Assembly (NCBI GenBank): GCA_024346835.1 | Contig: AP024867.1 | Span: 558,001-622,000 of the forward strand | Source: Vibrio comitans | GTDB lineage: Bacteria > Pseudomonadota > Gammaproteobacteria > Enterobacterales > Vibrionaceae | Direction of reading: 5' to 3' | DNA length: 64,000 bases | In this document: in pieces, positions 1 to 8,143 of the stretch | Layout: every line of letters starts with the position of its first letter | How positions within the stretch are numbered: position 1 is the first letter of the stretch | Notes under the pieces: generated by a model | Told to the model about the DNA's origin: nothing | Seen by the model: only the letters and a program-made list of their open reading frames with translations | The model's database searches: none | Made by a program: the position numbers and the translations under genes

Positions 1-1
1 A

Positions 2-1030
2 ATGACAACTGTTAATCGTCAGCTTGTACTCGCATCACGCCCAGTCGGCGCTCCTACACCAGAGAACTTTCGTTTAAATACCACTGCTTTACCCTCTATT
101 GGTGAGGGGGAAGTATTGCTTCGCAGTGTTTATTTATCTCTGGACCCCTACATGCGTGGCCGAATGAGCGATACAAAATCCTACGCTGACCCCGTTGCGA
201 TTGATGAGGTCATGGTTGGCGGTACGGTATGTCAGGTGACTGAATCAAAACACCATGACTTTGCACTCGGTGAGTGGGTACTCTCTTTTAGCGGATGGCA
301 GGATTATGGTGTATCTAATGGAGAGGGATTGATCAAGCTTGGTATGAATCCCGAACAACCGTCTTATGCCTTAGGAGTGATGGGCATGCCAGGCTTTACG
401 GCTTACATGGGGCTACTAGATATAGGTCAGCCTAAGGCCGGTGAAACTGTCGTTGTTGCAGCTGCAACAGGCGCGGTAGGTTCTATGGTTGGCCAAATTG
501 CTAAGATCAAGGGTTGTCGTGTTGTAGGTATTGCAGGTGGCGAAGAGAAGTGCCAATTTGCTGTAGATACATTAGGATTTGATGCCTGCGTCGACCATAA
601 AAGTGATGACCTTGCTGAACAATTAGCCAACGCCTGCACCGATGGTATCGATGTCTATTTTGAAAACGTGGGTGGTAAAGTATTTGATGCTGTGATGCCC
701 CTGCTGAACACATCGGCTCGCATTCCATTGTGCGGCCTAATCTCTCAGTACAATGCCACTTCACTGCCTGATGGGCCAGATAGACTCTCTATGCTAATGG
801 GACAACTATTGGTGAAACGCATCAAGATGCAAGGTTTTATCATCTTTGACGATTACGGCCATCGTTACCCTGAATTTGCTCAGCAAATGATGACTTGGCT
901 AAGTGAAGGTAAGATCACCTACAAAGAGCACCTCGTACAAGGGCTAGAAAATGCGCCAGAAGCCTTTATTGGGCTACTTGAAGGAAAGAACTTTGGCAAA
1001 CTGGTAGTACAAACCAATCAGCCTATTTAG
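2..1030 (+). CDS. CurA-like NADP-dependent oxidoreductase (zinc-free MDR family)
   Basis: Soluble cytoplasmic medium-chain reductase of the CurA/leukotriene-B4-dehydrogenase group, which uses NADPH to reduce the double bond of alpha,beta-unsaturated carbonyl compounds. The block SLDPYMRGRM at residues 46-55 is typical of the group, and the glycine-rich cofactor loop AATGAVGS lies at 154-161 at the start of the Rossmann fold. At 342 aa it is full length, and I see no cluster of zinc-ligand cysteines. The start is one base inside the window, so its promoter and RBS cannot be seen; the N-terminal sequence LASRPVG fits this start. It faces the next gene across a shared terminator. The natural substrate cannot be deduced. 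Confidence 0.88.
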   Translation: MTTVNRQLVLASRPVGAPTPENFRLNTTALPSIGEGEVLLRSVYLSLDPYMRGRMSDTKSYADPVAIDEVMVGGTVCQVTESKHHDFALGEWVLSFSGWQDYGVSNGEGLIKLGMNPEQPSYALGVMGMPGFTAYMGLLDIGQPKAGETVVVAAATGAVGSMVGQIAKIKGCRVVGIAGGEEKCQFAVDTLGFDACVDHKSDDLAEQLANACTDGIDVYFENVGGKVFDAVMPLLNTSARIPLCGLISQYNATSLPDGPDRLSMLMGQLLVKRIKMQGFIIFDDYGHRYPEFAQQMMTWLSEGKITYKEHLVQGLENAPEAFIGLLEGKNFGKLVVQTNQPI

Positions 1031-1047
1031 GCCTTGATTCAAAAAAG

Positions 1048-1078
1048 AAAGGCCAGCTGTTAACCACAGCTGGCCTTT
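1048..1078. terminator. Bidirectional rho-independent terminator
   Basis: A perfect 13-bp stem (AAAGGCCAGCTGT and its complement) closes a 5-nt loop between two convergent genes. A-rich sequence on the left and TTT on the right give a U-tract on either strand. Confidence 0.85.
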
Positions 1079-1097
1079 AATATCTTGGTACTAAGAA

Positions 1098-1733
1098 TTA
1101 GTCGATTAGAGAGCGAACGTACTCAGCAATCTCTGAATCTTGGCAGTTAGAGAAGAAACACTCTTGGAACTGTGCGCTACCAACAGCCTGCTTCACTAGC
1201 TCTTGGTCAATAGCACGTAGAGAAGCAACAACGTCTTTGCAAACCGCAGATTTTACTTCGCTTAGGATAGCCGCGTTAGCTTGTTGAGGTGCAGCACGCT
1301 CAATTGGGTAGCCTTCACCACGAGCACCTGTAAATGCTTTTTCAAAGATGTAGCGAACGTTTAGTTCACCCGCCCAACCAAAGCCCTTAGCGAATGCTAG
1401 AGCAATAGCATTGCCGTTGTTGATTTGGTTGAATAGGAATGCATCTGATGGCTCTAGGCAGTAACCACAAACCACACCAGGGTGTAGGTTGCTTGCCATA
1501 AGTGCACCTTGACCTGTACCACAACCAGTTACAACGAAGTCTACAGCCTTAGAGTTAAGAAGGATGCTAGCCATGATACCAAGGTGGATATAAGTTAGGT
1601 GGTGATCGTTTTCATCAGTCATACCAACGTTGAATACGTCGTGACCAAGACCGCCAGCAACATTGTTAAGCTCAGTAGCAACCATTGCGTTCTTAGGCGC
1701 TTGGCTGTTTTCCATCATAAGTGCGATTTTCAT
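1098..1733 (-). CDS. RpiB/LacA/LacB-family sugar-phosphate isomerase
   Basis: Cytoplasmic aldose-ketose isomerase-like protein. The core VDFVVTGCGTGQGALMASN, near residues 64-82, is the cysteine/glycine loop characteristic of RpiB/LacAB enzymes. The protein is 211 aa, longer than ordinary RpiB (about 150 aa), with an extra alpha-helical C-terminal stretch. It starts at an ATG preceded by a good CAGGAG site. It lies downstream of kduD on the same strand with a 142-bp gap, so a role in uronate breakdown (perhaps the KduI-type step, 5-keto-4-deoxyuronate isomerisation) is inferred from context only. A true ribose-5-phosphate isomerase role is less likely. Confidence 0.75.
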   Translation of the reverse strand: MKIALMMENSQAPKNAMVATELNNVAGGLGHDVFNVGMTDENDHHLTYIHLGIMASILLNSKAVDFVVTGCGTGQGALMASNLHPGVVCGYCLEPSDAFLFNQINNGNAIALAFAKGFGWAGELNVRYIFEKAFTGARGEGYPIERAAPQQANAAILSEVKSAVCKDVVASLRAIDQELVKQAVGSAQFQECFFSNCQDSEIAEYVRSLID

Positions 1734-1875
1734 TGAATACTCCTGCAGTCCCCTGCAATAAATTAATCTAATTATAAGTCTTGGGCTGAAGATACGCTGC
1801 AGTCAGCACATCTTCTCGACACACGGCTATCGATATTTGAACTCTAGCGTGGCCCGAATTTGTCCAGTGTTCTTG

Positions 1876-2637
1876 TTAGCGAGACAGCCAACCGCCATCG
1901 ACGGCAATGGTGTATCCGTTGACATAATCTGATGCTGAAGAGGCCAAGAATACACAAGGCCCCGCAAGGTCTTCAGGTTTGCCCCAGCGACCAGCGGGAA
2001 TGCGATCAACAATTTCTTTGTTGCGCTTTTCGTCAGCACGCAATGCATCAGTGTTGTTTGTTGCCATGTAGCCAGGAGCAATCGCATTCACATTGATATT
2101 GTGACTTGCCCATTCATTGGCCATCAAGCGCGTAACCCCCATTACACCGCTCTTTGACGCCGTGTAAGAAGGTACTCGGATTCCCCCTTGGAACGACAAC
2201 ATGGAAGCAATATTAATGATCTTGCCACCTTCACCTTGCGCAATCATTTGCTTAGCGACCGCTTGAGAAAGGAAAAAAACTGATTTTACGTTGACGTTCA
2301 TCACGTCATCCCAATCTTGCTCAGAGAAGTCGATAGCGTCATTGCGGCGGATAATTCCTGCGTTATTAACCAATACGTCGATACGACCTAGTTCTGTCAC
2401 TGCGCGATCAACAATGTTAGAAATACCATCCGTTTTTGAAAGATCTGCGCGTACATCAATAAACTTTCGGCCCAGTTCTTCAATCTTTTGCTTCGTTTCC
2501 GCCGGTTCTGACTGGTTAACCCCAACGATGTCACAGCCTGCACTTGCAAGCCCAACAGCCATACCTTGACCAAGTCCGGTATTGCAACCCGTAACGATGG
2601 CAACCTTGCCCTTTAGGCTAAAAGAATCAAGAATCAT
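1876..2637 (-). CDS. kduD: 2-dehydro-3-deoxy-D-gluconate 5-dehydrogenase KduD
   Basis: Short-chain dehydrogenase that interconverts 2,5-diketo-3-deoxygluconate and 2-keto-3-deoxygluconate with NAD(H) in pectin/alginate-type uronate catabolism. Seen: cofactor motif TGCNTGLG at 16-23, NNAG at 91-94, and catalytic Ser145, Tyr158 and Lys162 (SYTASK). The length of 253 aa and the motifs GIIRRNDA and APGYMATNNT are those of KduD. The start ATG has a GAGGAAG site. The gene is the first of a probable two-gene unit with the RpiB-like isomerase and has a KdgR-like operator upstream. Later pathway genes (kdgK, kdgA) are not in the window. Confidence 0.9.
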   Translation of the reverse strand: MILDSFSLKGKVAIVTGCNTGLGQGMAVGLASAGCDIVGVNQSEPAETKQKIEELGRKFIDVRADLSKTDGISNIVDRAVTELGRIDVLVNNAGIIRRNDAIDFSEQDWDDVMNVNVKSVFFLSQAVAKQMIAQGEGGKIINIASMLSFQGGIRVPSYTASKSGVMGVTRLMANEWASHNINVNAIAPGYMATNNTDALRADEKRNKEIVDRIPAGRWGKPEDLAGPCVFLASSASDYVNGYTIAVDGGWLSR

Positions 2638-2704
2638 GTTGCTTCCTCAAAAAGTGTAATGGTTCAAACGAGGTCATTTCTTTGTTGCAAGTACTATAGC
2701 AATT

Positions 2705-2723
2705 TTTGAAACTGCATTTCAAA
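2705..2723 (-). promoter_or_regulatory. KdgR-like operator upstream of kduD
   Basis: Perfect inverted repeat TTTGAAA-CTGCA-TTTCAAA, 68 bp upstream of the kduD start. Its core TGAAA-N5-TTTCA matches the known KdgR operator core of enterobacteria and vibrios. The regulator gene is not in the window, so assignment rests on the motif and on the gene it precedes. Confidence 0.55.
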
Positions 2724-2747
2724 TAAAATTAAAACATTATTTTATTT
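2721..2747. promoter_or_regulatory. Second A/T-rich inverted repeat upstream of kduD
   Basis: Perfect 9-bp arms AAATAAAAT and ATTTTATTT around a 9-nt spacer, overlapping the KdgR-like repeat by three bases. It may be a further operator or part of the promoter; the base composition makes chance more likely than for the neighbouring site. Confidence 0.3.
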
Positions 2748-2877
2748 AATTATGAGCGTGATCTTATTTTTATGATCTAGAGTGGGTTCGGAGAGAGCCT
2801 ATGCCCTTGTAACACCTAAGAAATAGCGATGATATGAAGTATAGAGGAGGTGGGGTATGAAGCAAAAAGAGAGCAAA

Positions 2878-2901
2878 ACGGGGTTGCCAAAGCAACCCCG
2901 T
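2878..2901 (-). terminator. Terminator of the alkaline phosphatase gene
   Basis: A 10-bp perfect GC-rich stem (ACGGGGTTGC and complement) with a 4-nt loop, followed on the minus strand by TTTT, just past the phosphatase stop codon. Confidence 0.8.
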
Positions 2902-2910
2902 CAAAGAAAA

Positions 2911-4371
2911 TTACTTAAGTTTCAAAGCATCAGCAATGACATGATAGATGTAGTTTTGTTCGACAACACCTTGGAACAACCATGCTTGTGGTCCTCGAGC
3001 AAAGATAGCAACATCCTCGCCCGAATGCGTCTCAGAGCTTAATTTGATCAATGCTTGTTGCATATAATCAGGATCAACCACTTGCTCAGCAGTCACATTT
3101 GGACGCTCGCCCTCAATACCACCAGGACCATTGCCATAGATCAGCGTAGTATAGGATTTACCAGACGCATCTTTGTTTGGCTGGCCACCACTCATAGATA
3201 AACCTAAGATATCATTACCACGCTCTGCATAACCATTTGCCACAAAGCTATGCGCATGGTCAGCTGTGACGATCACTAAAGTATCTTTCGGATTTGTTTT
3301 CTCTAAAGCGATCTGAATAGCTTTATCAAAGGCTAATGTATCTTCTAACGCCCTTGCAGCATTGCCTGCGTGGTGAGCATGGTCAATACGACCACCCTCG
3401 ACCATAAGTACATAGCCTTTTTTATTGTTCTCTAGAATTGACAGCGCCTTTTCCGTCATTTCTGCAATTGAAGGCTCTTTGTTCTCTTGAGTTCGGTCTA
3501 GCTCATATTCCATGTGAGAAGGGTTAAACAGCCCCATCACTCGAGACTTATTATCTAACTTGTCAAAGCCGTCTCTATCAAATACGTAGCTCGCATTTGG
3601 ATAGCGTTGTTGCCATTCTTCAATCAAGTTTTTGCCATCACCGCGTTGACCAGAAAAGCCTTGCTCGTCTTGTACATCAGCAGGTAAAAACTCTCTTCGG
3701 CCACCAGCAAACACAACTTGCACGCCATCACCATGTTCAAAATTCACCAGTTGGTACGCAATATCGGTACAACCATTAGATTTGTTGTAACTTGAGATAG
3801 CCGAGTCGTTCTCCCAATCTCTGTCTGGGCTATGAGCATAAGCAGCCGCTGGAGTAGCATGAGTAATACGCGTGGTCGTCACTAGGCCAACCGATAATCC
3901 ATTATCTGCAGCGGATTGAAACGCACTTTTTACTTTATTTTCTTCAACGTTGTTGCAAAATCCGCGCTTGACCTTCTCATTCACGCCTAACACACCTGAG
4001 CTAGTTTTCACTCCAGAGACCATAGCGGTTGCTGTACCTGCTGAGTCTGGCGTTTGCATATCAGTGTTATAGGTTTTTGCCAGTGCCGTATGAGGCAAAG
4101 ATTCCATACTCAGTTTAAATTCTTCGCCATCTAAACCTTGTTGCTGACCTGCATAGATACGAGCCGCAGTAATAGTTCCGACGCTCATGCCGTCACCGAC
4201 AAACAAGATCACGTTCTTCGCTGGGCCATTGATAGGTTTGACCTTCTTCGCTTGCTCTAGGGCAATTTGGCCTTCCTTGAACCACTGATCTGATTGTTGT
4301 GGTAACTGCGCATAGGCAGATAAAGAGGCACATCCTGCTATCACTGATAAAACTAATCCACTGCGTTTCAT
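2911..4371 (-). CDS. Alkaline phosphatase (PhoA family), exported
   Basis: Periplasmic metal-dependent phosphomonoesterase releasing inorganic phosphate from organic phosphates. Seen, numbering from the ATG at 4371: signal peptide 1-21 ending SAYA, metal-ligand Asp60 in FVGDGMS, nucleophile Ser110 in TPDSAGTATA, metal-site cluster EGGRIDHAHH at 325-334, and DHAH at 371-374. Length 486 aa is normal. The ATG at 4371 is preferred over the one at 4377 because GGAG then sits 8 nt upstream instead of 2. The gene stands alone with its own terminator. I found no convincing Pho box upstream, so phosphate control is only presumed. Confidence 0.9.
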   Translation of the reverse strand: MKRSGLVLSVIAGCASLSAYAQLPQQSDQWFKEGQIALEQAKKVKPINGPAKNVILFVGDGMSVGTITAARIYAGQQQGLDGEEFKLSMESLPHTALAKTYNTDMQTPDSAGTATAMVSGVKTSSGVLGVNEKVKRGFCNNVEENKVKSAFQSAADNGLSVGLVTTTRITHATPAAAYAHSPDRDWENDSAISSYNKSNGCTDIAYQLVNFEHGDGVQVVFAGGRREFLPADVQDEQGFSGQRGDGKNLIEEWQQRYPNASYVFDRDGFDKLDNKSRVMGLFNPSHMEYELDRTQENKEPSIAEMTEKALSILENNKKGYVLMVEGGRIDHAHHAGNAARALEDTLAFDKAIQIALEKTNPKDTLVIVTADHAHSFVANGYAERGNDILGLSMSGGQPNKDASGKSYTTLIYGNGPGGIEGERPNVTAEQVVDPDYMQQALIKLSSETHSGEDVAIFARGPQAWLFQGVVEQNYIYHVIADALKLK

Positions 4372-4521
4372 TCTCATTTCTCCATATTTTTGAGATTATT
4401 CGAAGGATTGATTTATAACTGCTGACTCTTCGAGACAATGTTAAATTACACAGTTCAGGTGACAAGAATGTGCTCAATGATGACGTGTTTTTGAATCTTT
4501 GATTAACGGATTATGACAAAA

Positions 4522-4550
4522 ACGCCCCATCAAGAAACTTAATGGGGCGT
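4522..4550 (-). terminator. Terminator of the VOC protein gene
   Basis: Perfect 9-bp stem ACGCCCCAT/ATGGGGCGT with an 11-nt loop, followed on the minus strand by TTTTT. It lies 18 bp past the stop codon of the upstream minus-strand gene. Confidence 0.8.
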
Positions 4551-4568
4551 GGCAGTAAAAAGTGTCGA

Positions 4569-4955
4569 CTAAGTCACTTGCATAAAGTGCGTCGCGCAGA
4601 TTTTATTACCTGCAGGGTCTCTTAAGTAAGCCATATAAAGCTGAGTTTGGGCGTTACCACGAACCCCAGGAGGCTCTTCACATTCAGTTCCACCATTATT
4701 CAGTCCAACTTGATGCCAACTATCTACCAAATCTTTACTGGCGGCTTTGAAACCGATAGTCATACCATTGCCATGAGTAGCAGGCTCGCCATTAATGGGA
4801 TTGGTGAGGCAAAATACGCCGCTGTCAGAAAAATAAAAGCAGCGCCCTTTTTCGTCGATATTGCCTGCCTGATATCCCAAGGTCGTCAACAAAGCATCGT
4901 AAAACTTTTTTGATGCTTGCATATCATTGGTACCGATCATTACGTGACTGAACAT
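4569..4955 (-). CDS. VOC family (glyoxalase/bleomycin-resistance fold) protein
   Basis: Small cytoplasmic protein of the vicinal oxygen chelate superfamily, in which paired beta-alpha-beta-beta-beta modules bind a metal. At 128 aa it is a single-domain, two-module member. It begins MFSHVMIGTNDMQASKKFYD, a typical first module with a metal-ligand-type His at residue 4, and ends with YLRDPAGNKICATHF, the usual second-module pattern. The ATG follows AAGGAAG by a normal distance. The specific activity (glyoxalase I-like lyase, fosfomycin or bleomycin resistance, dioxygenase) cannot be told. Monocistronic. Confidence 0.75.
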   Translation of the reverse strand: MFSHVMIGTNDMQASKKFYDALLTTLGYQAGNIDEKGRCFYFSDSGVFCLTNPINGEPATHGNGMTIGFKAASKDLVDSWHQVGLNNGGTECEEPPGVRGNAQTQLYMAYLRDPAGNKICATHFMQVT

Positions 4956-5082
4956 AGGCTTCCTTTACTGTTTGGTGAGTATTTAATTTGCAGTAATAAG
5001 ACACCTTTGTCTAGTTGTCTAAATTACAACTTTAGTAACTGTAATTAGGGAGTGTCTGAGTTGGTGATGAGCTCTCTAAGAT

Positions 5083-5117
5083 CCTAGATATTTACTACGT
5101 AAATTCTAGGATGACGT
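5083..5117. repeat. Decayed half copy of the CGTCAT/ATGACG two-hairpin repeat
   Basis: CCTAGATATTTAC pairs with GTAAATTCTAGG (one bulge) and is followed by ATGACG. The left flank CTCTCTAAGATCC matches CTCTCTAAGGTCC in front of the equivalent hairpin in the array near 17.1-17.6 kb. It is therefore a degenerate right half of the same family. A small unrelated hairpin (AATTACA/TGTAATT, 5022-5046) lies just to the left. Confidence 0.6.
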
Positions 5118-5154
5118 CTAAAAGTCAATGCTCTAGTGTTGTAGGCACATTTAC

Positions 5155-6066
5155 CTAGGTTATTTCATTGCTTGATATTTTCTCAACCAGATAATCAATT
5201 AATACCTTTACGCGACGAACTTTCTGACTATTTTGCACATAGTATAGATACATTCCCGGGTAGCTAGCCCATTGGTCTTTCATCAGGGGAATGAGTTCAC
5301 CGCTATCAAAATAGGGCTTAACGCAAGGTTCTATGATACTGCTAATTCCGACACCTTTAATAGCGGCATCTATCTCTAGATCAGTATCATTCACTATGAG
5401 AGCGCATGGCATTTCAACTACGACCCTTTGTCCGTTTTGAATTAACTCTAACGGAGCAAGTTGATTGGAGGTGATGTAGCGATACTGCACATACTTATGG
5501 TTCTTTAGATCTTCAATAGATTGCGGTGTACCGTACTGTTCAAGGTATTCTTTGGACGCAAACAATGCTCCTTTCATCGGTTCCGTTAGCTTTTTCGCCA
5601 CCATATCAGGCTGTACTTTGTCACCAAAGCGTATACCTAGATCAAAACCTTCTCTGACAATATCCACCGCTGCATCGGACACAGAAATCTCTAACTGTAT
5701 CTCTGGATACTGAGCACAAAACTGCGCATAAATCGGGCGTAAATAGACCTGATAAACAAAACGAGGAACGGTGATACGCACGGTCCCCGATGGGGCCTCA
5801 CTGAGTTCATTGACACTTTCTAGTGCGTGATTTAACGAAGATAAGGCATCTTTGGTTCTTTCATATAAGAGAGTGCCGGCATCAGTAAGATCCATTCGTC
5901 GAGTTGAGCGATTAAATAGCGTGAGCCCTACATTTGCCTCTAGTAGTTTTAGGGACTGACTCACCGTTGGAGAGGTCATTTCCAGCTTTCGAGCAGCACC
6001 ACGAATACTGCCTTCTTCTACGATACTTTGAAATGCGACTAGCTGATTGTATGTCGTTCTTTTCAT
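5155..6066 (-). CDS. LysR-family transcriptional regulator
   Basis: DNA-binding regulator: winged helix-turn-helix at about residues 1-65 (GSIRGAARKLEMTSPTVSQS) followed by a periplasmic-binding-protein-like effector domain. Of 303 aa, normal for the family. The ATG at 6066 is chosen over an in-frame GTG one codon earlier; neither has a strong RBS. It is divergent from the flavodoxin-fold oxidoreductase gene with about 119 bp between starts, the classic arrangement for a LysR regulator and its target, so control of that gene is inferred. The inducing ligand is unknown. Confidence 0.85.
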   Translation of the reverse strand: MKRTTYNQLVAFQSIVEEGSIRGAARKLEMTSPTVSQSLKLLEANVGLTLFNRSTRRMDLTDAGTLLYERTKDALSSLNHALESVNELSEAPSGTVRITVPRFVYQVYLRPIYAQFCAQYPEIQLEISVSDAAVDIVREGFDLGIRFGDKVQPDMVAKKLTEPMKGALFASKEYLEQYGTPQSIEDLKNHKYVQYRYITSNQLAPLELIQNGQRVVVEMPCALIVNDTDLEIDAAIKGVGISSIIEPCVKPYFDSGELIPLMKDQWASYPGMYLYYVQNSQKVRRVKVLIDYLVEKISSNEIT

Positions 6067-6185
6067 CACAGTTCTATTGTTAGGCTTTATCTAATTAAAT
6101 AATAGAATAAATAGCTCTACTCACGCAATAAGTGAAGACCTAGAATACTCCTAATTCAAGCGTTAACCCTTTATGGAGTAGAACA

Positions 6186-7130
6186 ATGAGCAAGGTTTTA
6201 GTTATTTCTGGTCATCCAAATCTAGAAGCTTCTTATACAAATAAAGTCATCCTAGAGCAGGCAGAAAAAAATGTGCACAACGTCGAGGTTCGTCGTCTCG
6301 ATACGCTTTATCCCGACTATCGAATCAATATTGAGGCTGAGCAACAGGCACTGCTTAACGCGGATGTCATAGTGCTGCAGTTCCCATTTTACTGGTACTC
6401 AGTACCCGCATTGCTCAAGAAATGGATCGATGATGTCTTTAGCTACAATTTTGCCTACGGCTCAAAGGGCGACAAACTGAAAGGTAAAGATTTTTTGCTT
6501 TCGTTCACCATTGGCGGGCCAAGTGAATCATATGAACCACTAGGTTATAACCACTTTAGTATCGAGCAACTAATGATGCCACTACAACAAACCGCATACC
6601 TAGCGGGAATGAACTTTCAGAAGCCACTCTATACGCACGGAATGGTCTTTATTCCAGGCGTATACAATACACAAGAGGACGTAGAGACAAAGGCCATGGA
6701 GCACGCTAATACACTTGTATCACGTATTGATGCCCTCGTTGATTCAACTGAAAACCGTGTCAGAAAATTGGTGAAGGAATGGTTCGCAAAGCTAGATGTA
6801 TTGCCTGAAAATGGAGATTACTTCCTAGAAAATCTCTCTGCGAATATCGCTTGGTTTGCTCCTGAAGGGGAGTTTAATGGCCATGCGGGCTTTAACGACT
6901 GGTACCAAACCGTGCGCAGCATGTTCAAGCCTGATTGCCAGCATATAGTGGAAGATGTAAAAGTGTTCGAGAATGGCAGTGACATCAAAGCCGAGCTGCG
7001 GATCCGTTTGATTGCAGAGACCTTTGACGGAGAATCCATCAACTTATTGGTCAATGAGACATGGAATTTAGCGGTTCAAGATAGCAAGTTAGTAATCACT
7101 CGCTATCTTGTAGAGCCGCTTCAAGGATAA
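6186..7130 (+). CDS. Flavodoxin-fold NAD(P)H oxidoreductase fused to an NTF2/SnoaL-like domain
   Basis: Residues 1-190 form a Flavodoxin_2-type quinone/nitro-reductase domain: SGHPNLEASYTN at 8-19 for FMN phosphate binding and QFPFYWYSVPALLKKW at 65-80. Residues about 191-314 form an NTF2/SnoaL-like alpha+beta domain, with WFAPEGEFNGHAGFNDWY at 223-240. Relatives such as KefF/MdaB-type reductases stop near 190-200 aa, so the extra domain is notable. The enzyme probably reduces quinones or other electrophiles in the cytoplasm using FMN. The start has GGAG 8 nt upstream. Its divergent LysR neighbour is the likely regulator. The role of the added domain is unknown. Confidence 0.78.
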   Translation: MSKVLVISGHPNLEASYTNKVILEQAEKNVHNVEVRRLDTLYPDYRINIEAEQQALLNADVIVLQFPFYWYSVPALLKKWIDDVFSYNFAYGSKGDKLKGKDFLLSFTIGGPSESYEPLGYNHFSIEQLMMPLQQTAYLAGMNFQKPLYTHGMVFIPGVYNTQEDVETKAMEHANTLVSRIDALVDSTENRVRKLVKEWFAKLDVLPENGDYFLENLSANIAWFAPEGEFNGHAGFNDWYQTVRSMFKPDCQHIVEDVKVFENGSDIKAELRIRLIAETFDGESINLLVNETWNLAVQDSKLVITRYLVEPLQG

Positions 7131-7147
7131 AGGTTCGCCTTGTGGTT

Positions 7148-7172
7148 GTTCCCAAGATGTTTTCTTGGGAAC
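7148..7172. terminator. Terminator-like hairpin between convergent genes
   Basis: Perfect 10-bp stem GTTCCCAAGA/TCTTGGGAAC with a 5-nt loop after the oxidoreductase stop codon. The following CCTTTAG is only a weak U-tract, so termination efficiency is uncertain. Confidence 0.55.
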
Positions 7173-7246
7173 CCTTTAGTATTGGTGTTCGAAGGCGCTT
7201 CGGTTGAACATTTCGGGGGCGACGTGAAGGAAACGGAGACTCCTTT

Positions 7247-8143
7247 TTAAATGTAGTGATCCACCAGCAAAGCGACAAACAACAGCATCAAGTGATAGAT
7301 AGAAAATTTAAAGGTCTCCATTGCTTGTTTGTTATCAGCTTTGTATTTCAACTTCCAAGCATGGTAAATAAAGCCTGCACTGAGAATGGTTGAGCTTGCG
7401 AGATAAATCTGACCGCTCATGCCAACTAAAACAGGCATCGCACACACTAAGGCAAGCAAGATGGTGTACAACAAGATGCTGGTTTTGGTGTACTCAACAC
7501 CGTGTGTCACTGGGAGCATTGGGATGTCTGCCTTAGCGTAATCATCCTTGCGGTGGATAGCCAGTGCCCAAAAGTGAGGGGGGGTCCAGATAAAGATAAT
7601 CATAACCAGTAGCCACGCGTTCGCGTGCAACTCACCTGTCACTGCCACCCACCCGAGAAGTGGTGGCATTGCACCTGCGATTCCGGCAATCACGATGTTC
7701 TGCGGAGTGGCGCGCTTGAGGTATAGAGTGTAGATAACGGCATAGCCAAGTAAACTCGCAAAGGTGAGCACCGCTGTTAGTGTATTCACCCCTGCCACCA
7801 ATATTATAAATCCAACCACGCCAATTGAGGTCGCAAATAGAAATACCTTGGCTGAGGACAAGTCACCAGAAGGCAAAGGACGCTTGTAAGTACGCGCCAT
7901 GATGGCGTCGATACGTTGATCTATAAGGTGATTAAAGGCTGCGGCCGAACCCGCCATCAAACCAATACCCAATAAGCCGAGCAATGATTGCTGCAATGGC
8001 AAAGCACCGGGCATCGCAAGACACATCCCCACTACAGCCGTGAGCAACATTAACGCAACCACTTTAGGTTTAGTCAGTTGATAGTAACTCTGAAAGGTGC
8101 TTCTGGTTCTCGTTAGTGTTTGCGAACCGGCAAGATTGCTCAT
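7247..8143 (-). CDS. ctaB: Protoheme IX farnesyltransferase (heme O synthase)
   Basis: Polytopic inner-membrane prenyltransferase that adds a farnesyl group to heme b to make heme O, the precursor of heme A for the oxidase encoded upstream. Seen: the prenyl-diphosphate/Mg-binding motif N71-x3-D75-x3-D79 (NHLIDQRID), then KRPLPSG, and multiple hydrophobic segments. Length 298 aa is normal. It is the last gene of the oxidase assembly set, its ATG overlapping the ctaA stop by 4 bp. The homologue attached to bo3 oxidases is called CyoE; the caa3-type neighbours make CtaB the better name here. Confidence 0.93.
   Translation of the reverse strand: MSNLAGSQTLTRTRSTFQSYYQLTKPKVVALMLLTAVVGMCLAMPGALPLQQSLLGLLGIGLMAGSAAAFNHLIDQRIDAIMARTYKRPLPSGDLSSAKVFLFATSIGVVGFIILVAGVNTLTAVLTFASLLGYAVIYTLYLKRATPQNIVIAGIAGAMPPLLGWVAVTGELHANAWLLVMIIFIWTPPHFWALAIHRKDDYAKADIPMLPVTHGVEYTKTSILLYTILLALVCAMPVLVGMSGQIYLASSTILSAGFIYHAWKLKYKADNKQAMETFKFSIYHLMLLFVALLVDHYI

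Noticed and set aside
2857..3042. 61-aa plus-strand frame at the 3' end of the phosphatase gene
   Set aside because: Crosses the phosphatase terminator and is antisense to its coding sequence; no family match.
4440..4500. Pho box upstream of the alkaline phosphatase
   Set aside because: TTGTCAC followed by ACTGTGT on the minus strand is suggestive, but spacing is 12 instead of 11 bp and the second half matches poorly.
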